Assembly (NCBI GenBank): GCA_964492245.1
Contig: CAZBJJ010000002.1
Span: 35,380-99,379, forward strand
DNA: 64,000 nucleotides
Source: CAZBJJ01 sp964492245
Lineage (GTDB): Bacteria; Spirochaetota; Spirochaetia; Treponematales; Breznakiellaceae
Direction of reading: 5' to 3'
Shown here: piece after piece, positions 1-7,421 of the stretch
Layout of the letters: each line of letters begins with the position of its first letter
Position numbering within the stretch: position 1 is the first letter of the stretch
Made by a program: the position numbers and the translations under genes
The notes under the pieces: generated by a model
What the model was told of the DNA's origin: nothing
The model's database searches: none
What the model saw: the letters and a program-made list of their open reading frames with translations, nothing else

Positions 1-369
1 AGAGGAAAAATTCCGGATTTTTGATTTTATTAAATTATTTAAGACCGATTGTATTGTGCCGCTGTCGCTTATTTCTAACGAGCTCTCTAAAATTGTTTTT
101 ATTTCTGATGTACCCATCTGTTTTTCGAAAATGCCGGGATACAATTCATTGGATTTAATTTCAAGGCCTTGAATCTGTCTATCTACAAAGGACGAATAAT
201 TGACTTTTATGATATTCATTACAACAAGCAGTGCAGCAAAGACAACAATAAGAATTACATTTGCCCATACACTGTATTGTTTATGAGATTTAAGGGGTAT
301 TTTTTTTATTAAAAATAAATTTAATAAAAACAGCGATAAAATTGCAAAAAATAATAAATTAAAGATCAT
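1..369 (-). CDS. Hypothetical membrane protein, truncated by window edge
   Basis: The reading frame opens with ATG at 369 and stays open to base 1, giving at least 123 codons; the C-terminus lies outside the window. The N-terminus is very hydrophobic (begins MIFNLLFFAILSLFLLN) and a second hydrophobic stretch follows about 20 residues later, so two membrane segments are likely. A polar segment (SSFVDRQIQGLEIKSNELYP) comes after. The ATG overlaps the TGA of the preceding gene as ATGA, which suggests translational coupling. I do not recognise the family. The function is unknown, but it belongs to a unit with the next two genes. Confidence 0.6.
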   Translation of the reverse strand, partial: MIFNLLFFAILSLFLLNLFLIKKIPLKSHKQYSVWANVILIVVFAALLVVMNIIKVNYSSFVDRQIQGLEIKSNELYPGIFEKQMGTSEIKTILESSLEISDSGTIQSVLNNLIKSKIRNFSS

Positions 370-785
370 TGGAAATCCTCGTTAATATAAATACTTGTCT
401 TTTGAGGCTTTAAATTGCTTTTTAATGATGCGAAAAAAGAAAGTTTATAAACAAGCAATTCTTTGTATCGGTTTTCCATATTTAAGTCCTTTAAAAGAGC
501 CTTAGTAAGCAATCGCCCACAGGGGGCCTGCATAAAAATTTTAAAGCTTTCCGGCCTAAACTCTTTGTTGTTTTTTCCAATGAGAATGCTATACTCGCGC
601 TGCTTATCCTTCCAAGAAGAAAATAATCTTATTGATGGCTTTAAAAAAAGGAGGCTTAAAATAATTTGCGGAATGAGCAGTAAAAATGAAGACCTGTATA
701 AAGGCAACATTAAAACTGCCAATCCGCAAAATAGCAAGAGAAATGAATAGGTATTTAGAAAAATAAATCTAAATAGCTTAGGCAT
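366..785 (-). CDS. Hypothetical membrane protein
   Basis: A protein of about 139 residues if it starts at the ATG at 785 (MPKLFRFIF). That start overlaps the last codons of the upstream gene, which ends at 778; an upstream in-frame ATG at 827 would lie deep inside that gene. Residues about 5-50 form two adjacent hydrophobic stretches (NTYSFLLLFCGLAVLMLPLY, then FLLLIPQIILSLLFL). The rest is basic and soluble. The stop overlaps the next ATG by four bases. No family is recognised. The overlaps on both sides argue that the three proteins are made together, perhaps as a membrane complex, but that is inference. Confidence 0.6.
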   Translation of the reverse strand: MPKLFRFIFLNTYSFLLLFCGLAVLMLPLYRSSFLLLIPQIILSLLFLKPSIRLFSSWKDKQREYSILIGKNNKEFRPESFKIFMQAPCGRLLTKALLKDLNMENRYKELLVYKLSFFASLKSNLKPQKTSIYINEDFQ

Positions 786-1224
786 TTCCAGTCTGTGCTG
801 CAGTAATTGCCCTAAAGAAAGCATCAATTACTTTTTGGGCACCGGTTTCATCTACATTGGCAAGCATTACACGGGTGGTTTGTGTAAATGATTCATAATA
901 CAGATAAAAGGCAGGGCAGAAAATGCCACAGGTTGCCTCTTTAATATAACCTACTTCTTTAACGCTGCTTGGAAGCAAATACTTAACCGTTGTGCCTCGG
1001 TTGATACAATAACAATTGATAGTTTTTTTAACTTCGACAACGCGTTTATTGGTAATAACCAAATAGCCGTTAATGCTGGTTCCAAGTATTTTTGCAATTA
1101 GCTTTCTAATATTGCCAATTGCCACTGCAAATGGATTTGTGCTAGTTGCCCAAAGTTCGGCTTCAATCTCCATTACCAGCTCTTCTCCATCACCCAGGAT
1201 TATACCTGATTTCAAATGTGCCAT
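778..1224 (-). CDS. Hypothetical protein, possible bacterial PH-like domain
   Basis: 148 residues, soluble, starting at ATG 1224 behind a good ribosome-binding site (AGAGGAG about six bases upstream). The order is GDGEELVMEIEAELW, then GYLVITNKRVVEVKK, then a long beta-rich stretch and a C-terminal helix (QKVIDAFFRAITAAQ). The 'LVITNKRVVEV' core resembles bacterial pleckstrin-homology (bPH/YdbT-like) domains, where a strand with 'TNKRI' is typical. This is by eye only and tentative. It is the first gene of a minus-strand unit whose next two members are membrane proteins. Role unknown. Confidence 0.6.
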   Translation of the reverse strand: MAHLKSGIILGDGEELVMEIEAELWATSTNPFAVAIGNIRKLIAKILGTSINGYLVITNKRVVEVKKTINCYCINRGTTVKYLLPSSVKEVGYIKEATCGIFCPAFYLYYESFTQTTRVMLANVDETGAQKVIDAFFRAITAAQTGNA

Positions 1225-1334
1225 AAAAACTCCTCTTGATTATAATTTAACGGCTAAGCCGTTAATGCCAAATAAAAAGATATAATTTTTAATATATCAC
1301 CGAACTTTTATAATGTCCATAAAAAAAATACATA

Positions 1335-1354
1335 GTATACCGAAGCTTGCACCT
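1335..1354 (-). repeat. 20-bp repeat family, copy A
   Basis: On the minus strand it reads AGGTGCAAGCTTCGGTATAC. The same word, with one to four changes, recurs at 9222-9241, 47526-47545, 48551-48570, 48631-48650 and 58488-58507. This copy lies in intergenic DNA left of higBA. Confidence 0.8.
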
Positions 1355-1397
1355 AGCCCTGCGGCCACCTAGGTCCCTGTTAAAAGCCCCACATGAG

Positions 1398-1433
1398 TAT
1401 TCCGGCCATAAACTGCCACATTTAGCCGGAATA
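1398..1433. repeat. Inverted repeat, possible IS21-type terminus relic
   Basis: The arms are TATTCCGGC (1398-1406) and GCCGGAATA (1425-1433), with an 18-base loop. Flanking CTGCCAC/GTGGCAG makes a second overlapping pair. The sequence TATTCCGGCCATAAA has a 14/15 match at 63293-63307. IS21-family ends often carry repeated ATTCCGG motifs, so this may be the scar of such an element. No istA or istB remnant is seen. Confidence 0.4.
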
Positions 1434-1462
1434 GGTGGCAGAAAACTTCGGAATAATCATGA

Positions 1463-1496
1463 AAGCTCCTATAGTGATTACTTAAGGAGCTTTTTT
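1463..1496 (+). terminator. Rho-independent terminator hairpin, upstream copy
   Basis: Stem AAGCTCCT/AGGAGCTT with a 14-base loop, followed by six Ts on the plus strand. No plus-strand gene precedes it in the window. The same 34 bases occur at 2244-2277, after higA. An orphan terminator upstream of the toxin suggests that the higBA cassette arrived between a duplicated sequence. Confidence 0.7.
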
Positions 1497-1589
1497 AAAA
1501 AATTTTACTCGAGAGAGAGATTTCGAGGACAGGAAAAATAGGATTAGCATGATAAAACAAAATAAACGAGATCAGAATTATATTGTCGC

Positions 1590-1618
1590 TTGACGTTGAT
1601 AACGTTCCGTGTTATTAT
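1590..1618 (+). promoter_or_regulatory. higBA promoter with operator-like inverted repeat
   Basis: The -35 is TTGACG (1590-1595), the spacer is 17 bases, and the -10 is TATTAT (1613-1618). Only five bases separate the -10 from the ATG of higB at 1624 and there is no Shine-Dalgarno sequence, so the transcript should be leaderless. ACGTT-GAT-AACGT (1593-1605) is an inverted repeat lying over the end of the -35 and the spacer. It is a natural position for HigA autorepression, although binding is inferred. Confidence 0.65.
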
Positions 1619-1623
1619 GGGCT

Positions 1624-1905
1624 ATGATTGAATCCTTCAAAGATAAGGATACCCAAAAAATATGGGAAGAAATATATACTAAAAAATTCCCAAAAGATAT
1701 TCAGCGCGTTGGATTAAGAAAGCTTATATTAATTCATAGGGCAAAAGATATAAATGATTTGAGGGTTCCTCCCGGAAATAGACTGGAACAATTATCTGGA
1801 AATAGAAAAGGGCAATACAGCATCAGGCTAAATGATCAATGGAGGGTCTGCTTTTTTTGGAATAATGGATCTGCTAGCGAAGTTGAACTAGTAGATTATC
1901 ACTAA
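1624..1905 (+). CDS. higB: HigB/RelE-type mRNA interferase toxin
   Basis: 93 residues from ATG 1624 (MIESFKDKDTQKIWEEIYTKKFP). A GTG at 1609 in the same frame would start upstream of the -10 box, so it is rejected. The sequence fits the HigB-1 branch of the RelE superfamily: an 'IESFKDK.T..IW' opening, 'DINDLRVPPGNRLEQLSGNRKGQYSIRLNDQWRVCF', and the C-terminal 'EVELVDYH'. Family members cut ribosome-bound mRNA. Toxin precedes antitoxin, the usual higBA order. The operon is probably autoregulated through the inverted repeat in its promoter. Confidence 0.92.
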   Translation: MIESFKDKDTQKIWEEIYTKKFPKDIQRVGLRKLILIHRAKDINDLRVPPGNRLEQLSGNRKGQYSIRLNDQWRVCFFWNNGSASEVELVDYH

Positions 1906-1920
1906 GAATAGGAGAATGCT

Positions 1921-2214
1921 ATGGAAAGAATACCATCTATTACACCTGGAGAGATATTGGTAGAAGAATTCCTTGTGCCATTAAATATAACAGCGTATAG
2001 ACTGGCAAAGGACACTAATGTTCCAGCCACAAGAATCTCTCAAATTATAAAAGGAAATCGTAAAATAACAGCAGATACAGCACTAAGGTTTGCAAAATAT
2101 TTTGGAAACTCTGCCGATTTTTGGCTAGGTATCCAAGATGAATATGATTTACGAAAAGAAAAAAGAAAGATTGCGAAAGAGTTAGAAAAAATACCTAGTG
2201 TTAAAGCATCCTAA
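1921..2214 (+). CDS. higA: HigA antitoxin, XRE-type DNA-binding protein
   Basis: 97 residues, starting 15 bases after higB behind AGGAG. The opening 'PSITPGEILVEEFLVPLNITAYRLAKDTNVPATRISQIIKGNRKITADTALRFAKYFG' is the classic HigA helix-turn-helix pattern, with the recognition helix around residues 35-48. 'SADFWLGIQDEYDL' and a charged C-terminal helix follow. It should neutralise HigB and repress the shared promoter. A terminator hairpin follows directly. The length is typical for the family. Confidence 0.94.
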   Translation: MERIPSITPGEILVEEFLVPLNITAYRLAKDTNVPATRISQIIKGNRKITADTALRFAKYFGNSADFWLGIQDEYDLRKEKRKIAKELEKIPSVKAS

Positions 2215-2243
2215 TAGAGCATTAGTAAAACCATTGAGACGAG

Positions 2244-2279
2244 AAGCTCCTATAGTGATTACTTAAGGAGCTTTTTTTT
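2244..2279 (+). terminator. Rho-independent terminator of higBA
   Basis: AAGCTCCT/AGGAGCTT stem, 14-base loop, then eight Ts. It is identical over 34 bases to the hairpin at 1463-1496, so higBA lies between direct repeats whose starts are 781 bp apart. Confidence 0.85.
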
Positions 2280-2294
2280 AAGTAAAAATCTTGC

Positions 2295-2323
2295 TTGTGT
2301 TATCATTTTCTGTCGCTTATACT
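2295..2323 (+). promoter_or_regulatory. Likely hsdR promoter
   Basis: -35 TTGTGT (2295-2300), 17-base spacer, -10 TATACT (2318-2323). Transcription would start near 2330, just upstream of AAGGAG and the hsdR ATG at 2356. It is found by sequence match only. Confidence 0.5.
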
Positions 2324-2355
2324 TTTGGGGAATAAGGAGTTAGGGGCTTTGAGTA

Positions 2356-5300
2356 ATGAATAAGGAAAGCAAAATAGAAAAACAATTTATAGAGCAGCTT
2401 GAGGGCTTAAAATATACTCTTAGGCCAGATATTGTGGATAGAAATTCGCTGGATAAAAACTTTAGGCAAAAGTTTGAGTCTCTCAATCAGGTGAATTTGT
2501 CGGATGCTGAATTTTTACGCCTTAAAGAAGAAATTATAAATCCAGATGTTTTTGTGGCTTCTAAGTTTTTAAGAGAAAAGCAGTTTTTCCAGCGGGAAGA
2601 CGGCACTCCTTTGCACTACTCTTTGGTGAATATAAAAGACTGGTGCAAAAACGACTTTGAAGTTGCAAGCCAGCTCCGTATGAATACGGAAAATAGTTTT
2701 CAAAGATATGATGTGATTATTCTTATCAATGGGCTACCCTTGGTGCAAATAGAACTAAAACGATTGGATATTTCGCCCCGAAAGGCGATGCAACAAATTG
2801 TGGATTATAAAAATGAAGTGGGCAGTGGCTATGGTAATTCCCTCTTTTGTTTTATGCAGCTATTTATTGTAAGTAATCAAACAAACACCTTTTATTTTGC
2901 CAATAATATAGAGAAGCATTTTCAGTTCAATGCCGAAGAACAATTTTTGCCTGTTTATCAATTTGCTGATATCGATAATAAAAAAATAACGAACTTGCAT
3001 GATTTTTCCGAGAAGTTTTTAGCGAAGTGTAGCTTGGGCGAAATGATTAGCAAGTATATGGTTTTGGTGGAAACCGAGCAAAAAATATTGGTCATGCGGC
3101 CCTATCAAATGTATGCGGTAAAGGCTATTGACGACTGCGTGAATCAAAATAGAGGGAATGGTTTTGTTTGGCATACTACAGGAAGTGGGAAGACGCTCAC
3201 CTCTTTTAAAGCGGCTACCTTATTGAAAAATAATCCTGAGATAGAAAAATGTCTGTTTGTTGTAGATAGAAAAGATTTAGATAAGCAAACTCGCGAAGAG
3301 TTCAATAAGTTTCAGGAGGGAAGTGTAGAAGAAAACACCAATACCGAAAGTTTGGTTCGTCGTTTGCTTTCTATTAACTATTCCGATAAAATTATTGTGA
3401 CTACGATTCAAAAACTGGCTTTGGCTTTGGATGGAGAATATAAGAAAAATTATAAAGAACGCTTAGAGCCTTTGCGAAACAAAAGAATGGTTTTTATTTT
3501 TGATGAATGCCACCGTTCCCAGTTTGGTGATAACCACAAAGCAATTAAAGAGTTTTTTCCAAACTCGCAGTTGTTTGGATTTACAGGGACTCCCATCTTT
3601 GATGAAAACGCTATTTATTGTGTTAGAGAGGGTGAAAACGCCTCGTTTAAAATAACGGAAGATGTATTTGAAAAGCAACTACATGCCTATACTATCACCC
3701 ATGCAATAGAAGACAAAAATGTTTTACGATTTCATATTGATTATTTTAAAGCGGAGGGCAAGGGGCTCGTTGAGACAGGGCATGCCCTGTCTCAACGAGC
3801 GGTAGTAGAAGCAATTTTGGAAAAGCATGCTGCGGCAACAAATGCGCGAAAGTTTAACGCCCTTTTTGCCACTGCTTCTATAAATAATGCTATTGAATAT
3901 TATAAGCTCTTTAAAGAAATTCAAATCCAAAATCAAGCAGAAAACGAAGCTTATATTCCATTGAACATTGCCTGTGTTTTTTCTCCGCCTTCTCAATTGA
4001 TTGCCAAAGATGGGGATCAGAAAAGTCAAAAAAATGCTGCCGATATTAAACAACTGCAAGAAGATTTGGCTCAAGAAAAAGAAGACAATAAGCAAGAGCC
4101 AGAAAAAAAGAAAAAGGCCTTAATTGAAATTATCTCGGATTATAATGAACTTTTTAAAACGAATCATTCCATTGATGAGTTTGATCTGTACTATCAAGAT
4201 GTGCAAAGTCGCATAAAAGATCAGCAATACAGCAACAAGGATTATTCTGCTAAAAAGAAAATAGATATAACCATTGTCGTGGATATGCTACTGACTGGTT
4301 TTGATAGTAAATATTTAAACACGCTCTATGTCGATAAAAATTTAAAACATCACGGTTTAATTCAGGCTTTTTCTCGAACCAATCGGGTCTTAAATGATAC
4401 CAAACCCTATGGCAATATTTTAGATTTCCGTTTGCAGAAAAATGCTGTAGATGAAGCTATTGCTCTTTTTTCTGGAGAAGACAGTGAAAAGGCAAGAGAA
4501 ATTTGGCTTGTCGATAGTGCCCCGGTGATGATAGAAAAATATGAAGAAGCGGTAAAAAAGCTGGGTGTTTTTATGCAAGAGCAAGGTTTGGTTTGCGAGC
4601 CTGAAGCTGTTTATAATGTTAAGGGAGATGCTGCACGGATTGCTTTTATAAAAAACTTTAAAGAAATACAGCGGATAAAAACTCAACTTGACCAATACAC
4701 CGATTTAATGCCTGAGCAGGTCAAAACTATAAATAATATTTTGGCTCCAGAAAAGCTTTTGCAGTTCCGCAGTTCTTATATAGAAACAGCAAAGCAATTG
4801 CAAGATATTCGGCCAAAAGAGGATGGACCTTCAATCGAAGACATCGAAAACCTAGACTTTGAATTGGTTCTTTTTGCCTCCGCGATTATAGATTACGATT
4901 ATATTATGAATCTTATTGCCGATAACACGCAGAAAAAACCTGCCAAACAAAAGATGACCAAGGAGCAAATAAAGAGTCTTTTAAAATCGACTTCCAATTT
5001 AATGAACGAAGAAGAAGATTTGTCTGCCTTTATCGATCAGGTGGATTGGTCTGTTGGCCAAAACGTCAAAGAGGTAAAACAAAACTTTGATGCCTTCCTG
5101 GATGAAAAATTAAACCAAGAAATTTTGGCTATTGCCAACACTCATGAACTTGATGTGAGTGAATTAAAATCCTTTGTCGATGGGATTATTGGTCGTATGA
5201 TTTTTGATGGCGAAAAGCTTACCGAACTTTTAAGTCCCTTGGATCTGGGTTGGAAAGAACGCGGTCAAAAAGAGTTGGCATTGATGAAAGATCTGGTCCC

Positions 5301-5358
5301 TCATCTAAAAAAACTGAGCCTAGGCCGAAGCATTAGTGGACTTGCTGCCTATGAATGA
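2356..5358 (+). CDS. hsdR: Type I restriction endonuclease subunit R (HsdR)
   Basis: 1000 residues, the usual HsdR length. The N-terminal nuclease has the PD-ExK signature (YDVIILINGLPLVQIELKR, residues about 117-135). Walker A HTTGSGKT is near 274-281 and the DECH box (FDECHRSQFG) near 383. Motor motif III reads FGFTGTP. The C-terminal half carries 'SRTNRVLN' (helicase motif VI) and a charged coiled region. The enzyme translocates DNA and cuts far from the site when bound to HsdM and HsdS. An in-frame TGA just before ATG 2356 fixes the start. Oddly, a perfect 36-bp palindrome sits in frame at 3765-3800 and adds about 12 residues (GLVETGHALSQR region) before the 'AVVEAILEK' helix. AT-rich codons suggest horizontal transfer. 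Confidence 0.97.
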   Translation: MNKESKIEKQFIEQLEGLKYTLRPDIVDRNSLDKNFRQKFESLNQVNLSDAEFLRLKEEIINPDVFVASKFLREKQFFQREDGTPLHYSLVNIKDWCKNDFEVASQLRMNTENSFQRYDVIILINGLPLVQIELKRLDISPRKAMQQIVDYKNEVGSGYGNSLFCFMQLFIVSNQTNTFYFANNIEKHFQFNAEEQFLPVYQFADIDNKKITNLHDFSEKFLAKCSLGEMISKYMVLVETEQKILVMRPYQMYAVKAIDDCVNQNRGNGFVWHTTGSGKTLTSFKAATLLKNNPEIEKCLFVVDRKDLDKQTREEFNKFQEGSVEENTNTESLVRRLLSINYSDKIIVTTIQKLALALDGEYKKNYKERLEPLRNKRMVFIFDECHRSQFGDNHKAIKEFFPNSQLFGFTGTPIFDENAIYCVREGENASFKITEDVFEKQLHAYTITHAIEDKNVLRFHIDYFKAEGKGLVETGHALSQRAVVEAILEKHAAATNARKFNALFATASINNAIEYYKLFKEIQIQNQAENEAYIPLNIACVFSPPSQLIAKDGDQKSQKNAADIKQLQEDLAQEKEDNKQEPEKKKKALIEIISDYNELFKTNHSIDEFDLYYQDVQSRIKDQQYSNKDYSAKKKIDITIVVDMLLTGFDSKYLNTLYVDKNLKHHGLIQAFSRTNRVLNDTKPYGNILDFRLQKNAVDEAIALFSGEDSEKAREIWLVDSAPVMIEKYEEAVKKLGVFMQEQGLVCEPEAVYNVKGDAARIAFIKNFKEIQRIKTQLDQYTDLMPEQVKTINNILAPEKLLQFRSSYIETAKQLQDIRPKEDGPSIEDIENLDFELVLFASAIIDYDYIMNLIADNTQKKPAKQKMTKEQIKSLLKSTSNLMNEEEDLSAFIDQVDWSVGQNVKEVKQNFDAFLDEKLNQEILAIANTHELDVSELKSFVDGIIGRMIFDGEKLTELLSPLDLGWKERGQKELALMKDLVPHLKKLSLGRSISGLAAYE
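3765..3800. repeat. Perfect 36-bp palindrome inside hsdR
   Basis: The half-site is GCTCGTTGAGACAGGGCA, followed exactly by its reverse complement, with no loop. It keeps the reading frame open (36 bases equals 12 codons) and lies in the segment between the helicase motor domains. A chance perfect 36-bp palindrome in coding DNA is very unlikely. Confidence 0.95.
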
Positions 5359-5367
5359 TGGCAGATA

Positions 5368-5396
5368 CAAAACTGCTACAGAGCGTAGCAGTTTTG
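5368..5396 (+). terminator. Strong hairpin between hsdR and hsdS
   Basis: Stem CAAAACTGCTAC/GTAGCAGTTTTG, 12 perfect pairs with a five-base loop, 10 bases after the hsdR stop. The right arm carries four Ts but no long U tract, so it may attenuate transcription or stabilise mRNA rather than fully terminate it. Confidence 0.55.
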
Positions 5397-5429
5397 CCAT
5401 GGGAGAACTGCTTTTGAAGGAAATAGATA

Positions 5430-5718
5430 ATGACTAAGAAAAATACATTGATACCACGGCTTCGATTCCCTGAGTTTAAGNNNNNNNNNNNNNNNNNNNN
5501 NNNNNNNNNNNNNNNNNNNNNNNNNNNNNNNNNNNNNNNNNNNNNNNNNNNNNNNNNNNNNNNNNNNNNNNNNNNNNNNNGAACAACAACGCATTGCTTC
5601 TTGTCTTTCTTCTTTGGATGAATTGATTGTAGCACAGGCTGAAAAAATAGAACAATTGAAAGAGCATAAAAAGGGGTTGATGCAGGGCTTATTTCCGGGC
5701 CAGGGATTGGAGCGGTAG
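5430..5718 (+). CDS. hsdS: Type I restriction specificity subunit S (HsdS), interrupted by gap
   Basis: Only the two ends survive. The N-terminus MTKKNTLIPRLRFPEFK (ATG 5430) is typical of HsdS. After the gap comes the conserved C-terminal helix EQQRIASCLSSLDELIVAQAEKIEQLKEHKKGLMQGLFPG, ending at TAG 5716-5718. The two target-recognition domains are missing because 5481-5580 is N; a whole HsdS is about 400 residues, so the true gap must be nearer 1 kb than 100 bp. With the 100-base placeholder the two parts are not even in frame (offset 1), as expected for an arbitrary gap length. The subunit chooses the DNA target for both HsdM and HsdR. The start lies 72 bases after hsdR. Confidence 0.88.
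5481..5580. other. Assembly gap (100 N)
   Basis: Exactly 100 undetermined bases, a conventional scaffolding placeholder of unknown true size, located in the variable domains of hsdS. Confidence 0.98.
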
Positions 5719-5719
5719 C

Positions 5720-5775
5720 CTTTTTTGCGAGAGCAAAAAAGCTTTAAGCGGAAAGCCCGATGCGCCAAAGGCGCA
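5720..5775 (+). repeat. Two hairpins between hsdS and hsdM
   Basis: CTTTTTTGC-GAGA-GCAAAAAAG (5720-5741) begins right after the hsdS stop, and TGCGCC-AAA-GGCGCA (5761-5775) follows. Neither has a clean terminal U tract. They may protect or space the polycistronic mRNA. Confidence 0.5.
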
Positions 5776-5801
5776 GGCCCCCAAAAAAAGAAAAGGATAA
5801 A

Positions 5802-7421
5802 ATGATGACAGAAAAAGAACAACAGGAACAACACAAAAAACTAGGCGATGCGCTGTGGAATATTGCCAATGATTTGCGCGGGGCGATGAATGCCGATGAC
5901 TTTCGCGACTATATGCTATCGTTTTTGTTTTTGCGGTATTTGTCGTTTAATTATGAAGCAGTGGCAAAAAAAGAGTTGGGGAAGGATTATCCGCAAAAGA
6001 ATGGGCATCAGACGGAGCTGGAGCGGTGGTATGCAGAAAATGAAGGGGATGTTGAGGAGTTTGAAAAGCAAATGCGTCGGAAGGTGCATTATGTTATCAA
6101 GCCAGAGTATTTGTGGAGTAGCATTGCGGAGCTAGCACGGACGCAAAATAATGACTTGTTGGAGGTGCTTCAAAGGGGCTTTCGGTTTATTGAGGAGGAG
6201 TCTTTTGAAAATACCTTTCAGGGTTTGTTTTCGGAGATTCATTTAAATTCGGAAAAGTTAGGGAAAACGTCGAGTGAGCGAAATGATAAGCTTTGTAAAA
6301 TAATTAGCAAGATTGCGGAGGGTGTTGCCGATTTTTCTAGCGATGTGGATGGCCTGGGGAATGCGTATGAGTATTTGATAGGGCAGTTTGCAGCTGGTTC
6401 GGGGAAAAAGGCGGGGGAGTTTTATACGCCGCAGCAGATTTCGACGATCCTTTCGGAGATTGTGAGTTTGGATAGTCAGGAGCCTAAGTCGGGGAGAAAG
6501 GATAAGCTGAATGCGGTTTTGGATTTTGCCTGTGGTTCTGGTTCTTTGCTTTTGAATGTGAGGAATCGGGTTTTGAAAAATGGCGGGAGCGTGGGGAAGA
6601 TGTATGGGCAGGAAAAAAATATCACGACCTATAACCTTGCGCGGATGAATATGCTTTTGCACGGTATGAAGGATACGGAGTTTGATATTTTTCATGGGGA
6701 TACTTTGTTGAACCAGTGGGATTTGTTGAATGAACGGAATCCGAGTAAAAAAATGGAGTTTGATGCGATTGTGGCGAATCCTCCTTTTAGTTTGCGGTGG
6801 GAGCCGAATGATAGTCTTGCCGAGGATTTTCGTTTTAAGAGTCATGGGCTTGCGCCAAAGTCTGCGGCCGATTTTGCCTTTCTTTTGCATGGCTTTCATT
6901 ATCTGGCAAGGGAGGGGACGATGGCGATTATCTTACCGCATGGGGTGCTGTTTCGTGGTGGAGCCGAGGAGCGGATTCGCACTAAGCTTTTGGTGGATAA
7001 TCATATAGATACGGTGATAGGTTTGCCGTCGAATCTTTTTTATTCTACGGGGATTCCGGTTTGTGTTTTGGTTTTGAAAAAATGTAAAAAAGAGGACAAT
7101 GTGCTGTTTATAAATGCTGCGGAGCATTTTGTAAAAAATAAACGGCAAAACGCTTTGAGTGAAGCGCATATAGAAAGCATTATCGAGACTTATAAGTACC
7201 GCAAAGAGGCTGAGCGATTCTCTCGTAAGGTGTCGATGGAGGAGATCGAAAAAAATGGCTATAACTTAAATATTTCTCGCTATGTGAGTACGGCCTTGGA
7301 AGAGGTGCAGGTGGACTTAAAAGTGGTGCATAAAAATCTCGCTCTTGTAGAGTCGCGGATTGAAGCAGAAACGAAGGCGCACAATGCGTTTTTGAAGGAT
7401 TTGGGTTTGGAGAGTATTTAG
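5802..7421 (+). CDS. hsdM: Type I DNA N6-adenine methyltransferase subunit M (HsdM)
   Basis: About 539 residues from ATG 5802 (MMTEKEQQEQHKKLGDALW), chosen because AAAGGA lies just upstream; a frame opening at 5760 would be translated through a hairpin. The N-terminal HsdM helical domain contains 'DFRDYMLSFLFLRYLS'. SAM-binding motif I is VLDFACGSGSLLL (near residue 240) and catalytic motif IV is NPPF (near 326). The C-terminus is a coiled segment (LEEVQVDLKVVHKNLALVESRIEAE). It methylates adenine in the HsdS target and is needed for restriction by HsdR. Gene order R-S-M differs from the common R-M-S. Confidence 0.97.
   Translation: MMTEKEQQEQHKKLGDALWNIANDLRGAMNADDFRDYMLSFLFLRYLSFNYEAVAKKELGKDYPQKNGHQTELERWYAENEGDVEEFEKQMRRKVHYVIKPEYLWSSIAELARTQNNDLLEVLQRGFRFIEEESFENTFQGLFSEIHLNSEKLGKTSSERNDKLCKIISKIAEGVADFSSDVDGLGNAYEYLIGQFAAGSGKKAGEFYTPQQISTILSEIVSLDSQEPKSGRKDKLNAVLDFACGSGSLLLNVRNRVLKNGGSVGKMYGQEKNITTYNLARMNMLLHGMKDTEFDIFHGDTLLNQWDLLNERNPSKKMEFDAIVANPPFSLRWEPNDSLAEDFRFKSHGLAPKSAADFAFLLHGFHYLAREGTMAIILPHGVLFRGGAEERIRTKLLVDNHIDTVIGLPSNLFYSTGIPVCVLVLKKCKKEDNVLFINAAEHFVKNKRQNALSEAHIESIIETYKYRKEAERFSRKVSMEEIEKNGYNLNISRYVSTALEEVQVDLKVVHKNLALVESRIEAETKAHNAFLKDLGLESI

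Larger units (their letters stand above)
1225..1462. other. Gene-free patch with several short repeats
   Basis: This stretch between divergent units shows no convincing gene; a 64-codon frame across it is only the translation of repeats. It holds a small palindrome AACGGCTAAGCCGTT near 1250, one copy of the 20-bp repeat family (1335-1354), and an inverted repeat with arms TATTCCGGC/GCCGGAATA at 1398-1406 and 1425-1433. The motif TATTCCGGCCATAAACTGCC recalls terminal repeats of IS21-family elements, but no transposase remains here. Confidence 0.5.

Noticed and set aside
463..750. 95-codon plus-strand frame at the left end
   Set aside because: Antisense to a gene that overlaps both its neighbours; no ribosome-binding site.
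1347..1541. 64-codon plus-strand frame left of higB
   Set aside because: It reads across the 20-bp repeat, the inverted repeat and the terminator hairpin; no start signal and no protein-like composition.
5760..5801. Upstream start for hsdM
   Set aside because: Translation from 5760 would run through a hairpin and give a very basic tail not seen in HsdM; AAAGGA before 5802 marks the start.
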